From: an uncultured cyanobacterium
Lineage (GTDB): Bacteria; Cyanobacteriota; Cyanobacteriia; PCC-6307; Cyanobiaceae
Assembly (NCBI GenBank): GCA_903934745.1
Contig: CAIZOZ010000073.1
Location: forward strand, 1 to 16,735
Length of the DNA: 16,735 nt
Direction of reading: 5' to 3'
The notes under the pieces were generated by a model that was given only the letters and a program-made list of their open reading frames with translations, was not told the DNA's origin and did no database searches. A program made the translations under genes and the position numbers. Below, in pieces: positions 1 through 6,641 of the stretch. Within the stretch, counting starts at the first letter, position 1, and each line of letters starts with the position of its first letter.

Positions 1-277
1 ACCAAGCTCAGCCCAACTGAGTCCTGAACGACTGAATTCTGCCCGCTTGATCCCCGCCAGACCGAGTCAGAAAACCTGAGCCGGCCTCCAGGAATCAGCC
101 AGAATCCGTCAATCTGGATCGGCAAGCCTGAAGCGTTCAAACCGAACACAGACCGAGCCAGTCCAACTGGATCGGTGCCAACGGCTTCAGCCCCACTGAA
201 TCGGCTACCAACGGCCCATCGGCCGCCACCAGCTGCCAGGATCCTTTTCCGAGTTCCCACCGCCGCCCCCCGCATCC
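1..277. repeat. Gene-free leader with degenerate short repeats upstream of glnB
   Basis: No convincing gene lies in this stretch. It is full of variants of a short word of the form CTGRNTC (R is A or G, N any base). The clearest pair is 163-184 and 193-214: two 22-base units that share ACTGGATCGG/CACTGAATCGG and end in the same CCAACGG, offset by 30 bases. A third, shorter relative is at 110-128 (CTGGATCGG), and simpler forms lie at 16-25 and 30-39. The stretch must also hold the glnB promoter, but I can place no -10/-35 pair and no GTA-N8-TAC site for NtcA. It resembles the spacer at 7703-8031. Confidence 0.5.
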
Positions 278-616
278 ATGAAGAAAATCGAGGCCATCAT
301 CCGTCCGTTCAAACTGGAGGACGTCAAGATCGCGCTCGTGAATGCAGGCATCGTCGGCATGACGGTGAGCGAGGTGCGTGGCTTCGGGCGCCAGAAGGGC
401 CAGGTGGAGCGCTACCGCGGTTCGGAGTTCACCGTTGAATTCCTGCAAAAGCTGAAACTCGAGATCGTCGTCGATGACGATCGGATCGACACGGTGGTGA
501 ACGCGATCCAGGATGCGGCTCGCACCGGCGAAATCGGCGACGGCAAGATCTTCATCAGCACGATTGATTCCGTCATCCGCATCCGCACCGGCGATCGCGA
601 CAGCAGCGCCATCTGA
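278..616 (+). CDS. glnB: Nitrogen regulatory protein P-II (GlnB)
   Basis: PII is a small cytoplasmic homotrimer that reads ATP/ADP and 2-oxoglutarate and binds targets such as N-acetylglutamate kinase and PipX. The 112-residue length and the start MKKIEAIIRPFKL match the family exactly. The T-loop runs at about residues 37-55 and contains Arg45, Arg47 and Ser49; Ser49 is the phosphorylation site known in Synechococcus elongatus PII. The ATP-site stretch ARTGEIGDGKIF is at 81-92, and RIRTG at 101-105. Position 51, the uridylylated Tyr of enterobacterial PII, is Phe here, and position 43 is Val. The gene stands alone and is convergent with tlyA. No Shine-Dalgarno sequence or NtcA consensus is visible upstream. 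Confidence 0.98.
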   Translation: MKKIEAIIRPFKLEDVKIALVNAGIVGMTVSEVRGFGRQKGQVERYRGSEFTVEFLQKLKLEIVVDDDRIDTVVNAIQDAARTGEIGDGKIFISTIDSVIRIRTGDRDSSAI

Positions 617-623
617 ACCTGGT

Positions 624-662
624 GTTGCCGGCGCCTTGCCCCCGCCCGGGGCGGCCGGCAAC
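624..662. terminator. Hairpin between convergent glnB and tlyA
   Basis: GTTGCCGGC (624-632) pairs perfectly with GCCGGCAAC (654-662). Three more pairs lie inside after one bulged G, leaving a C-rich loop of about 14 bases. The hairpin starts 8 bases after the glnB stop and lies 2 bases past the tlyA stop on the other strand, so it could end both transcripts. Neither strand has a T-run after the stem, so it is not a textbook intrinsic terminator. Confidence 0.55.
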
Positions 663-664
663 CT

Positions 665-1651
665 CTAGGCACCCCTGAGCGTGCGCTGCACCAAGGCACG
701 AATCTGGGGGTGATCCAGCGGGCCCTGGGCCTGAGCGCTCGGACTACCCTCCGCCCTGGGCTGGTCTTCAGCTGCAACGTTCTGACCTCCCGCATCTTGC
801 GGCGAGGCGGCCGCTTCTGCTGAGCTGGCTGCCGCCCCGGGGGAGCCCATCGGCATGCGCAGCCAGAGCAGGTATTCGTGATTGCCAGCCGGACCGGTGA
901 GCGGTGAAGCCACCAGGCCGGCCGCCTCCCAACCCAGCTGCACCGCCGCGGCCAGCACCGTTTCGATCGCATCCACATGGGCGGCCGGATCGCGTACCAC
1001 CCCCCCCTTGCCCACCCGGGAACGCCCCACCTCGAACTGGGGTTTGACCAGCAGCAGCGCTTCCACCCCAGCCACAGCTCCCGCCGCGGACCCGGCCAGC
1101 TCCCTGGCCTCAGTCGCGCTGATCGCGGGCCGCAGCAACGCCCCCAGGGCCGGCAGCACCCGGGTGAGCGAAATGAAGGAGACATCGGCGACGGCCAGAT
1201 CCGGCCAGGGATCCTCAGGCCCGTAGAGAGCGTCCGGGCTGAGATGGCGCAGGTTGGTGCGCTCCCGCAGCACCACGCGCGGATCGGTGCGCAGACTCCA
1301 GGCGGTCTGGCCATAGCCGACATCAATGCCGTAGACACGGCGGGCCCCATGCTGCAGCAGGCAATCGGTGAAGCCGCCGGTGGAGATGCCGCCATCGAGG
1401 CAAACGCGCCCGGCCACCTGGATCGGCAACTGCTCCAGAGCCGCCACCAGCTTTTCACCACCACGGGAGACAAAGCGAGGCGGCTGCTCCACCTCCAGAT
1501 CAAGCTCGGCCGCCACGTCGACACCGGGCTTGTCGAGCACCCGATCGCCACTGCGCACCCGGCCACCGCGAATCAGTTGCTGGGCCTGCTGGCGACTGAC
1601 AGCGAGCCCCCGGGCCACCAGTTCAAGATCGAGCCGCTGCCTGCGGGCCAT
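665..1651 (-). CDS. tlyA: TlyA-family rRNA 2'-O-methyltransferase (S4 + FtsJ-like domains)
   Basis: This is a member of the TlyA/hemolysin-A-like family, which methylates ribose 2'-hydroxyls in rRNA using S-adenosylmethionine. From the Met at 1651 the protein has 328 residues. An S4 RNA-binding domain starts at once (RLDLELVARGLAVSR, about residues 6-62). The Rossmann methyltransferase follows, with Lys67 in RGGEK, the SAM loop LDGGISTGGFTD at about 85-96, GIDVGYGQ at 108-115, Asp156 in ADVSF and Lys203 in LVKPQFE. These fit the K-D-K catalytic pattern. Family members usually end near residue 270; this one carries an extra Ala/Gln/Pro-rich tail (about 267-328) with a more ordered end. The frame stays open up to 1729, and a start at 1660 is possible, but the S4 domain begins directly after 1651. 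Confidence 0.9.
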   Translation of the reverse strand: MARRQRLDLELVARGLAVSRQQAQQLIRGGRVRSGDRVLDKPGVDVAAELDLEVEQPPRFVSRGGEKLVAALEQLPIQVAGRVCLDGGISTGGFTDCLLQHGARRVYGIDVGYGQTAWSLRTDPRVVLRERTNLRHLSPDALYGPEDPWPDLAVADVSFISLTRVLPALGALLRPAISATEARELAGSAAGAVAGVEALLLVKPQFEVGRSRVGKGGVVRDPAAHVDAIETVLAAAVQLGWEAAGLVASPLTGPAGNHEYLLWLRMPMGSPGAAASSAEAAASPQDAGGQNVAAEDQPRAEGSPSAQAQGPLDHPQIRALVQRTLRGA

Positions 1652-1791
1652 GGGGAACATCCCGTCCGGCCGGAGCGGCCGGGTGTTGGTTCCGTTATCG
1701 AACCACACGGGAAACGGAAATAAAGCCAAAGCCCCACCTGTTCAAGTGGATACCAACAGAAGATGGCCCGAACCGCAGGTCAGAGCCTTCC

Positions 1792-2058
1792 ATGGGCCCA
1801 GCTCGATCCAGCACCCTGAGCGCACCGGAGCTGGTGACGACCAGTCGCAGCCTCGGCCCTCCCCATGGCCATCGGGGCAGCAACGTGCTGGAGCTGCTCA
1901 GACCAGGCAGCTTCGTGCGGCTCCACAACCAGCCCGACGACCTGCCTCCCTTCCAGCTGATCCAGTGCCGCGGCGGGCGCTGCTGGGTGCGACAGCAAAG
2001 CTGGGGCAACCTCGTGCACTGGGAAGTGGCCCATCGCCAGCTGACCACGGTGGTCTGA
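1792..2058 (+). CDS. Small hypothetical protein, probably conserved in picocyanobacteria
   Basis: I cannot assign a function. The 88-residue frame has a low-complexity first third (to about residue 30). The rest is compact and protein-like: LLRPGSFVRLHN, then PFQLIQCRGGRCWVRQQ, then an aromatic-rich W-G-x-x-V-H-W-E-V segment. That looks like a small beta-rich domain with two Cys and three Trp. The conserved-looking part begins at a possible GTG start at 1885 (residue 32), so the true protein may be only about 57 residues. It lies 44 bases before purB on the same strand and divergent from tlyA, so it could be the first gene of a purB transcript. From memory, similar short proteins sit near purB in related genomes; a search would settle this. 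Confidence 0.6.
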   Translation: MGPARSSTLSAPELVTTSRSLGPPHGHRGSNVLELLRPGSFVRLHNQPDDLPPFQLIQCRGGRCWVRQQSWGNLVHWEVAHRQLTTVV

Positions 2059-2102
2059 GGGTCGCCCGATAGGTTGGGGGCGACGTTGCCACGCGCTGGC
2101 CC

Positions 2103-3398
2103 TTGATCGAGCGTTACACCCTGCCCGAGATGGGCGGCCTCTGGAGTGAGGAAGCGAAGTTCCAGAGCTGGCTGGATGTGGAGATCGCCGCCACCGCCGC
2201 CCAGTGCGAACTGGGCCGCGTGCCACCTGAGGCGCTCGCCACGATCCGCGCCAAGGCCGCCTTTGAGGTGGAGCGCATCCTGGAAATTGAGGCCGAAGTG
2301 CGCCACGACGTGATCGCCTTCCTCACCAACGTCAACGAACACGTTGGGGATGCCGGGCGCTACATCCACGTGGGCATGACCAGCTCCGATGTGCTGGACA
2401 CGGGCCTGGCCCTGCAGCTCAAGCGCTCGGTGGCGGTGCTCCGCACCGAACTGGATCAACTGGCCGCAGCCTTGCGGCTGCTGGCCCGGGCCCATAAAGA
2501 CACCGTGATGATCGGCCGCTCCCACGCCATCCATGGCGAGCCGATCACCTTCGGCTTCAAGGTGGCGGGCTGGCTGGCCGAAACTGAGCGCAACCGCGAG
2601 CGCCTGGCGCGGCTCGAAACCGTGGTGTCCGTCGGCCAGATCAGCGGCGCCATGGGCACCTATGCCAACACCGATCCCGAGGTGGAGGCGATCACCTGCC
2701 GTCTGCTGGGCCTGGTGCCCGATGCGGCCAGCACCCAGGTGATCGGCCGCGATCGCCATGCTGAATATGTGCAGACCCTGGCTTTGATCGGCGCCTCTCT
2801 GGAACGCTTCTCCACCGAGATCCGCAATCTGCAACGCACCGATGTGCTGGAGGTGGAGGAGAACTTCGCCAAGGGACAGAAGGGCAGTTCCGCCATGCCC
2901 CATAAACGCAATCCGATCCGCAGCGAGCGCATCTCCGGCCTGGCGCGGGTGCTGCGCAGCTACACCGTGGCGGCCCTGGAAAACGTCGCTCTCTGGCATG
3001 AGCGCGACATCAGCCACAGCTCGGTGGAGCGGATGATGCTGCCGGACTGCTCAGTCACGCTGCACTTCATGCTGCGCGAGATGACCGAGGTGGTGAAGGG
3101 GCTGGGCGTCTACCCCGAGAACATGACCCGCAACCTCAACGTCTACGGCGGTGTGGTGTTCAGCCAGCGGGTGCTACTGGCCCTGGTGGCGGCCGGAATC
3201 AACCGCGAAGAGGCCTATCGGATCGTGCAGCGCCATGCCCACAGCGCCTGGAACCGCGAAGGTGGCGACTTCCGCGCCAATCTTGAGGCCGATCCCGAAG
3301 TCAGCAGCTTGCTCCCGGCCGCGCAACTGGCCGAATGCTTCGCCACCGACCTGCACCGGGCCAACCTGGATGTGATCTGGCAGCGGCTGGAGATCTGA
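2103..3398 (+). CDS. purB: Adenylosuccinate lyase (PurB)
   Basis: PurB catalyses two fumarate-releasing steps in purine synthesis: SAICAR to AICAR, and adenylosuccinate to AMP. The 431 residues match the bacterial enzyme. The superfamily signature GSSAMPHKRNP is at 261-271, with the mobile-loop serines at 262-263. RHDV at 67-70 holds His68, and GRSHAIHGEP at 138-147 holds His141; these are the two histidines expected in the active site. TSSDVLDT at 93-100 is the conserved substrate-binding stretch. The start is TTG (IERYTLPEMG follows), which matches the usual N-terminus of cyanobacterial PurB. No strong Shine-Dalgarno sequence is seen. The nearest upstream gene is the small frame ending at 2058. 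Confidence 0.97.
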   Translation: MIERYTLPEMGGLWSEEAKFQSWLDVEIAATAAQCELGRVPPEALATIRAKAAFEVERILEIEAEVRHDVIAFLTNVNEHVGDAGRYIHVGMTSSDVLDTGLALQLKRSVAVLRTELDQLAAALRLLARAHKDTVMIGRSHAIHGEPITFGFKVAGWLAETERNRERLARLETVVSVGQISGAMGTYANTDPEVEAITCRLLGLVPDAASTQVIGRDRHAEYVQTLALIGASLERFSTEIRNLQRTDVLEVEENFAKGQKGSSAMPHKRNPIRSERISGLARVLRSYTVAALENVALWHERDISHSSVERMMLPDCSVTLHFMLREMTEVVKGLGVYPENMTRNLNVYGGVVFSQRVLLALVAAGINREEAYRIVQRHAHSAWNREGGDFRANLEADPEVSSLLPAAQLAECFATDLHRANLDVIWQRLEI

Positions 3399-3586
3399 GC
3401 CGCCAGGAGCACCCGCAGCCGGTGGCCACCACCTGAGCGCAGAGGCTGAACCGCCGCTGCGGCAGCCCCAAGCTGAGCGCAAACATCGCCATGGCCACTT
3501 CCCGACAGCTCAGCCCAACGATGCTGCTTGATCAGGATTACCCCATCTCCAAGACGCCGACGAGCGCCTAGCTGATCGCCCACAAT

Positions 3587-3607
3587 CAGCAGGCTAAAAG
3601 CCTGTTG
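3587..3607. terminator. Stem-loop between purB and tRNA-Gly
   Basis: CAGCAGGCT (3587-3595) pairs with AGCCTGTTG (3599-3607) across an AAA loop, with one G-U pair in nine. It lies about 190 bases after purB and about 40 bases beyond the 3' end of the minus-strand tRNA. No T-run follows on either strand. It may be a transcript end for either gene or a processing/stability hairpin. Otherwise the 250 bases between purB and the tRNA hold nothing I can support. Confidence 0.4.
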
Positions 3608-3648
3608 CCCCCATGGCCCTAAGCCACCTGCAGGATGTCAGAAAAGTA

Positions 3649-3719
<71 letters not shown>

Positions 3720-3884
3720 ACTGATACAGATGTACGCCCCGAAGGGTGACCGCTGTGCTGATGAAGGCCCCTGAGGTGGAGCCTGCCGAACCTGGGTCCG
3801 GTCCCTGGCCAAGGGGCAGGGTTGCAGCATTATGACCTCCGCCGGTCCGCCCCAGCCTTGCCCCCCACCTCCCCCCAGGCTCCC

Positions 3885-5294
3885 GTGAGCAGTGACCACG
3901 GCGGCAGCACGGGCTACATCGATCCGGCCGATCTAGGGCCCGGGCCCCGCGGCCGCATGCTCTGGGCCTATGGCATGGGCGATGCCGGCACCGGCATGGC
4001 CGCCTCCCTGATCGGTTTCTATCTGTTCATTTTTTACACCTCAGCCGTAGGCATGCCGCCCTGGATGGCCGGCCTGGTGCTGATGCTGGCCCGCCTCTGG
4101 GATGCGATCAATGACCCGGTGATCGGCTGGCTGAGTGACAAAACCAAGACCCCCTGGGGCCCCCGCTTGCCCTGGATCGTCGGCAGCGCCGTGCCCCTGG
4201 GTTTTGCCATGGCGTTGATGTGGTGGGTGCCACCCGGTGGTCTGTGGCTGAAATTCGCAATCTTCGTGCTGATCTCGATGGTGGCCAACAGCCTGTACAC
4301 GGCTGTGAACCTGCCCTATTCGGCCCTGGCGGCGGAGCTCACCACCAGCGTCTCCCTGCGCACCAGATTGAATACGGCCCGGTTCACCGGATCAATCATC
4401 GCCACGCTGGTGGGGGCCTTGCTGGGCGGCCTGCTGCTGCGCGACCACGCCGATGCGGCCAGCTACTGGCGGGTGGGGATGCTCTCGGGGGTGATCATCA
4501 CCGTGGCCACCCTGATCTGCAGCTGGGGCCTGGCCCCCCAGGCCAAAAACTGTCAGACACCCACCAGTGAACCGGGCAGCACCCGCCGCCTGCTGCAGCG
4601 AGTGCGCAGCAACGGCCGCTTCCTGATGGTGCTGGGCCTGTACCTGCTGTTGTGGTGCGCCCTGCAGCTGATGCAGACCGCTGCGCTGATCTATCTGCCG
4701 GTGGTGATGCACCTGCCGGAAAGCTGGAGCAACTGGATCCTGATGCCCTTCATCCTCAGCAGCCTCGGCGGTCTGTGGATCTGGAATCTGGTTTCGCAGC
4801 GCCTGGGCCGCATCCGCGCCCTCCATTGGGGTACGACTCTTTGGATCGTCGGCTGTCTGGCCGCGATGATGCTGCCACCCCTGGATGCGGCCGTTCATCC
4901 CACCGGCTCGCTCGCCAACGGGGTGCGGCTGGCTCTGCTGGTGCTCACCATCATGACCGCCGGTGTCGGTGCCGCCACTGCTTACCTGATCCCCTGGTCC
5001 TTGCTGCCGGATGCGATTGATGTCGATCCAGAGCGACCGGCCGGCCAGTACAGCGCCTGGATGGTGTTCACCCAGAAGATCTGCATTAGCTTCGCCCTCT
5101 TCTTCTTCGGCAACCTGATGAGCCTGAGTGGGTACCAGGCCAGGCTGGAGATCCTGCAACCCACCAGCGCCCTGGTGGCGATCCGGCTCTGCATGGGCCT
5201 GATCCCCGCCCTGCTGATCGTGCTGGGCCTGGTGGTGATGCGGCGCTGGCCGGAACGGGGCCTGCATCGGCTGCAGGCTGGAGTCCAGTCATGA
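3885..5294 (+). CDS. MFS transporter, GPH (glycoside-pentoside-hexuronide):cation symporter type
   Basis: This is an inner-membrane transporter of about 12 helices related to MelB-type sugar/cation symporters; the substrate cannot be told from sequence. The family hallmark is the segment DAINDPVIGWLSDKTK followed by a PWGPRLPW loop, corresponding to helix 2 and loop 2-3. A central cytoplasmic loop (QAKNCQTPTSEPGSTRR) separates the two six-helix halves. With the GTG start at 3885 the protein has 469 residues. The frame stays open to a TTG at 3822 (490 residues), and the Met in GRMLWAYGMGDAG (ATG at 3957) is a third candidate. The GTG overlaps the stop of a short proline-rich frame (3832-3888). 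The gene's stop overlaps the mlaE start (ATGA), so the two are almost certainly co-translated. Confidence 0.87.
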   Translation: MSSDHGGSTGYIDPADLGPGPRGRMLWAYGMGDAGTGMAASLIGFYLFIFYTSAVGMPPWMAGLVLMLARLWDAINDPVIGWLSDKTKTPWGPRLPWIVGSAVPLGFAMALMWWVPPGGLWLKFAIFVLISMVANSLYTAVNLPYSALAAELTTSVSLRTRLNTARFTGSIIATLVGALLGGLLLRDHADAASYWRVGMLSGVIITVATLICSWGLAPQAKNCQTPTSEPGSTRRLLQRVRSNGRFLMVLGLYLLLWCALQLMQTAALIYLPVVMHLPESWSNWILMPFILSSLGGLWIWNLVSQRLGRIRALHWGTTLWIVGCLAAMMLPPLDAAVHPTGSLANGVRLALLVLTIMTAGVGAATAYLIPWSLLPDAIDVDPERPAGQYSAWMVFTQKICISFALFFFGNLMSLSGYQARLEILQPTSALVAIRLCMGLIPALLIVLGLVVMRRWPERGLHRLQAGVQS

Positions 5295-6040
5295 GGGCCC
5301 CCCGCTGGCTGATGCGCCTTGGCAGCAGCCTGATGATCGGCGGCCAGGCTGTCAGCGCCATCGCCCATGGCCGCATCAGCATGACCGACCTGGTGCAGGA
5401 ACTGCTGGAGGCTGGTCCCGGCAGCTTTCTGATCGTGCTGATCACCGGTCTGGCCGCCGGCACGGTGTTCAACATCCAGGTGGCGGCTGAGCTGTCCAAA
5501 CAGGGGGCCAATGCGGCGATCGGCGGCCTGCTGGCCCTTGGCCTCTCACGCGAGATCGCGCCGCTGCTCACCGCCACGCTGCTCACCGGCAAGGTGGCCA
5601 CGGCCTATGCCGCCCAGCTCGGCACCATGAAGGTGACCGAGCAGATCGATGCGATCACCATGCTGCGCACCGACCCGGTGGAATACCTGGTGGTGCCCAG
5701 GGTGCTGGCGATGGTGGTGATGTCGCCGGTGCAGTGCCTGCTGTTCTTCTGGGTGGCGATCTGGTCGGGTCAGATGAGCAGCACCATGCTCTACAGCGTG
5801 CCGCCAGCGGTGTTCTGGAACTCGGTGCGCACCTGGATGGAGCCCAACGACCTGCCCTCGATGTTGCTCAAGGCCCTGGTCTTCGGCCTGCTGACTGCCG
5901 TGCTGTCCTGTGGCTGGGGCCTCACCACCCGCGGTGGTCCCAAGGAGGTGGGCACCAGCACCACCGGCGCCGTGGTGATGATCCTGGTGACGGTGGCTTT
6001 GGTGGACGTGGTGCTCACCCAGGTGCTGTTCGGAACCTGA
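5291..6040 (+). CDS. mlaE: MlaE/YrbE-family ABC lipid transporter permease (Ycf63-type)
   Basis: This is the membrane subunit of a Mla-type ABC system, which moves phospholipids or related lipids between the inner membrane and the outer layers of the envelope, usually with an MlaF-type ATPase and an MCE-domain MlaD protein. The 249 residues match the family. The diagnostic stretch is LSREIAPLLTATLLTGKVAT..LGTMKVTEQIDAI at about 86-120, preceded by a hydrophobic segment with GTVFNIQ and followed by three membrane segments. The cyanobacterial/plastid version is known as Ycf63 (slr1045 in Synechocystis, from memory). It starts inside the stop of the transporter gene (ATGA). No mlaD or mlaF partner is in the window, which is common where the cyanobacterial subunits are scattered. 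Confidence 0.93.
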   Translation: MRAPRWLMRLGSSLMIGGQAVSAIAHGRISMTDLVQELLEAGPGSFLIVLITGLAAGTVFNIQVAAELSKQGANAAIGGLLALGLSREIAPLLTATLLTGKVATAYAAQLGTMKVTEQIDAITMLRTDPVEYLVVPRVLAMVVMSPVQCLLFFWVAIWSGQMSSTMLYSVPPAVFWNSVRTWMEPNDLPSMLLKALVFGLLTAVLSCGWGLTTRGGPKEVGTSTTGAVVMILVTVALVDVVLTQVLFGT

Positions 6041-6132
6041 GGCCCTGCCTGGATCAGATCGGCGCTGGATCCGAACGCCGCGAACCGCCGCAGCCCTCCT
6101 GCCAGCCGCTCAGGCAACCAGAAAGCGCCTGC

Positions 6133-6165
6133 CCCAGGCTCGCTCTGGTCAACCTGGGACCTTTT
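6133..6165 (+). terminator. Possible weak terminator after mlaE
   Basis: CCCAGG (6133-6138) can pair with CCTGGG (6153-6158) over a 14-base loop, followed by ACCTTTT. The T-run is short and the stem only 6 pairs, so this is a tentative end of the transporter/mlaE transcript. It sits in the 163-base gap before the DUF3119 gene. Confidence 0.25.
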
Positions 6166-6203
6166 GGCTGGGATGGCAGCATGGGGAGCCTTGGGTGCTT
6201 CCC

Positions 6204-6641
6204 ATGTCCAGCACCGATTCCCCAGTCCAAGCCAGCGTTCCGACCGATGCTGATGTCAGCCTCGAGCCCCGCTACTGGGTGCCCCTGGGCGTGACCGTGC
6301 TGGGGCCCGCCTGCCTGCTGGCCACCCCCCTCTGGAGTGGGGTGCGCTGGCTCACTCTGGCCCTGGTGCTGTTCGGCGGCTTCCTGCTGCTGCAGGCCCG
6401 AACGCTGCGACTGGAGTTCGCCGCTGCGGATCTGGTGGTGTGGCGCGGCGCGACGGAGATCCGCCGCTTTCCCTACGAGAGCTGGCTCAGCTGGACCCTC
6501 TTCTGGCCGCCGCTGCCGGTGCTGTTCTATTTCCGCGAACAGCGCAGCATCCACTTCCTGCCGGTCCTGTTTGACGCCAGTGTTCTGCGCCAGCAATTGG
6601 AGCTGCGCCTGGCCCATCTGGCCGCCGCGACGACGCCATGA
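6204..6641 (+). CDS. DUF3119 family membrane protein
   Basis: Function unknown. With the ATG at 6204 the protein has 145 residues (a GTG at 6195 would add three). After a short N-terminal stretch there are two close hydrophobic segments (VPLGVTVLGPACLLATPLW and LTLALVLFGGFLLLQA). A soluble, PH-like beta-rich part follows, with LRLEF, LVVWRG, IRRFPYESWLSW and a second aromatic hydrophobic stretch LFWPPLPVLFYF. This order matches the cyanobacterial DUF3119 family as I know it. Its stop overlaps the next start (ATGA), so it is translationally coupled to the DUF3086 gene, and both follow mlaE. That context suggests, without proving, a role at the envelope or membrane. Confidence 0.85.
   Translation: MSSTDSPVQASVPTDADVSLEPRYWVPLGVTVLGPACLLATPLWSGVRWLTLALVLFGGFLLLQARTLRLEFAAADLVVWRGATEIRRFPYESWLSWTLFWPPLPVLFYFREQRSIHFLPVLFDASVLRQQLELRLAHLAAATTP

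Noticed and set aside
1712..1745. Possible promoter for tlyA on the minus strand (TTGAAC, 17 bases, TATTTC)
   Set aside because: Only 4 of 6 and 3 of 6 bases match the consensus; too weak to report without a mapped start.
1695..3017. Long open frame on the minus strand opposite purB (440 codons)
   Set aside because: It is antisense to the well-supported purB; its product is His/Gly/Gln-rich with no family pattern, as expected from GC-rich codons read backwards.
3491..3571. 26-codon ATG frame (MATSRQLSPTMLLDQ...) between purB and tRNA-Gly
   Set aside because: There is no ribosome-binding site or recognisable similarity; a frame this short is easily due to chance.
4392..5267. Long minus-strand open frame opposite the transporter (291 codons)
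   Set aside because: The product is almost entirely Gln/His/Gly/Ala-rich and is a shadow of the transporter gene.
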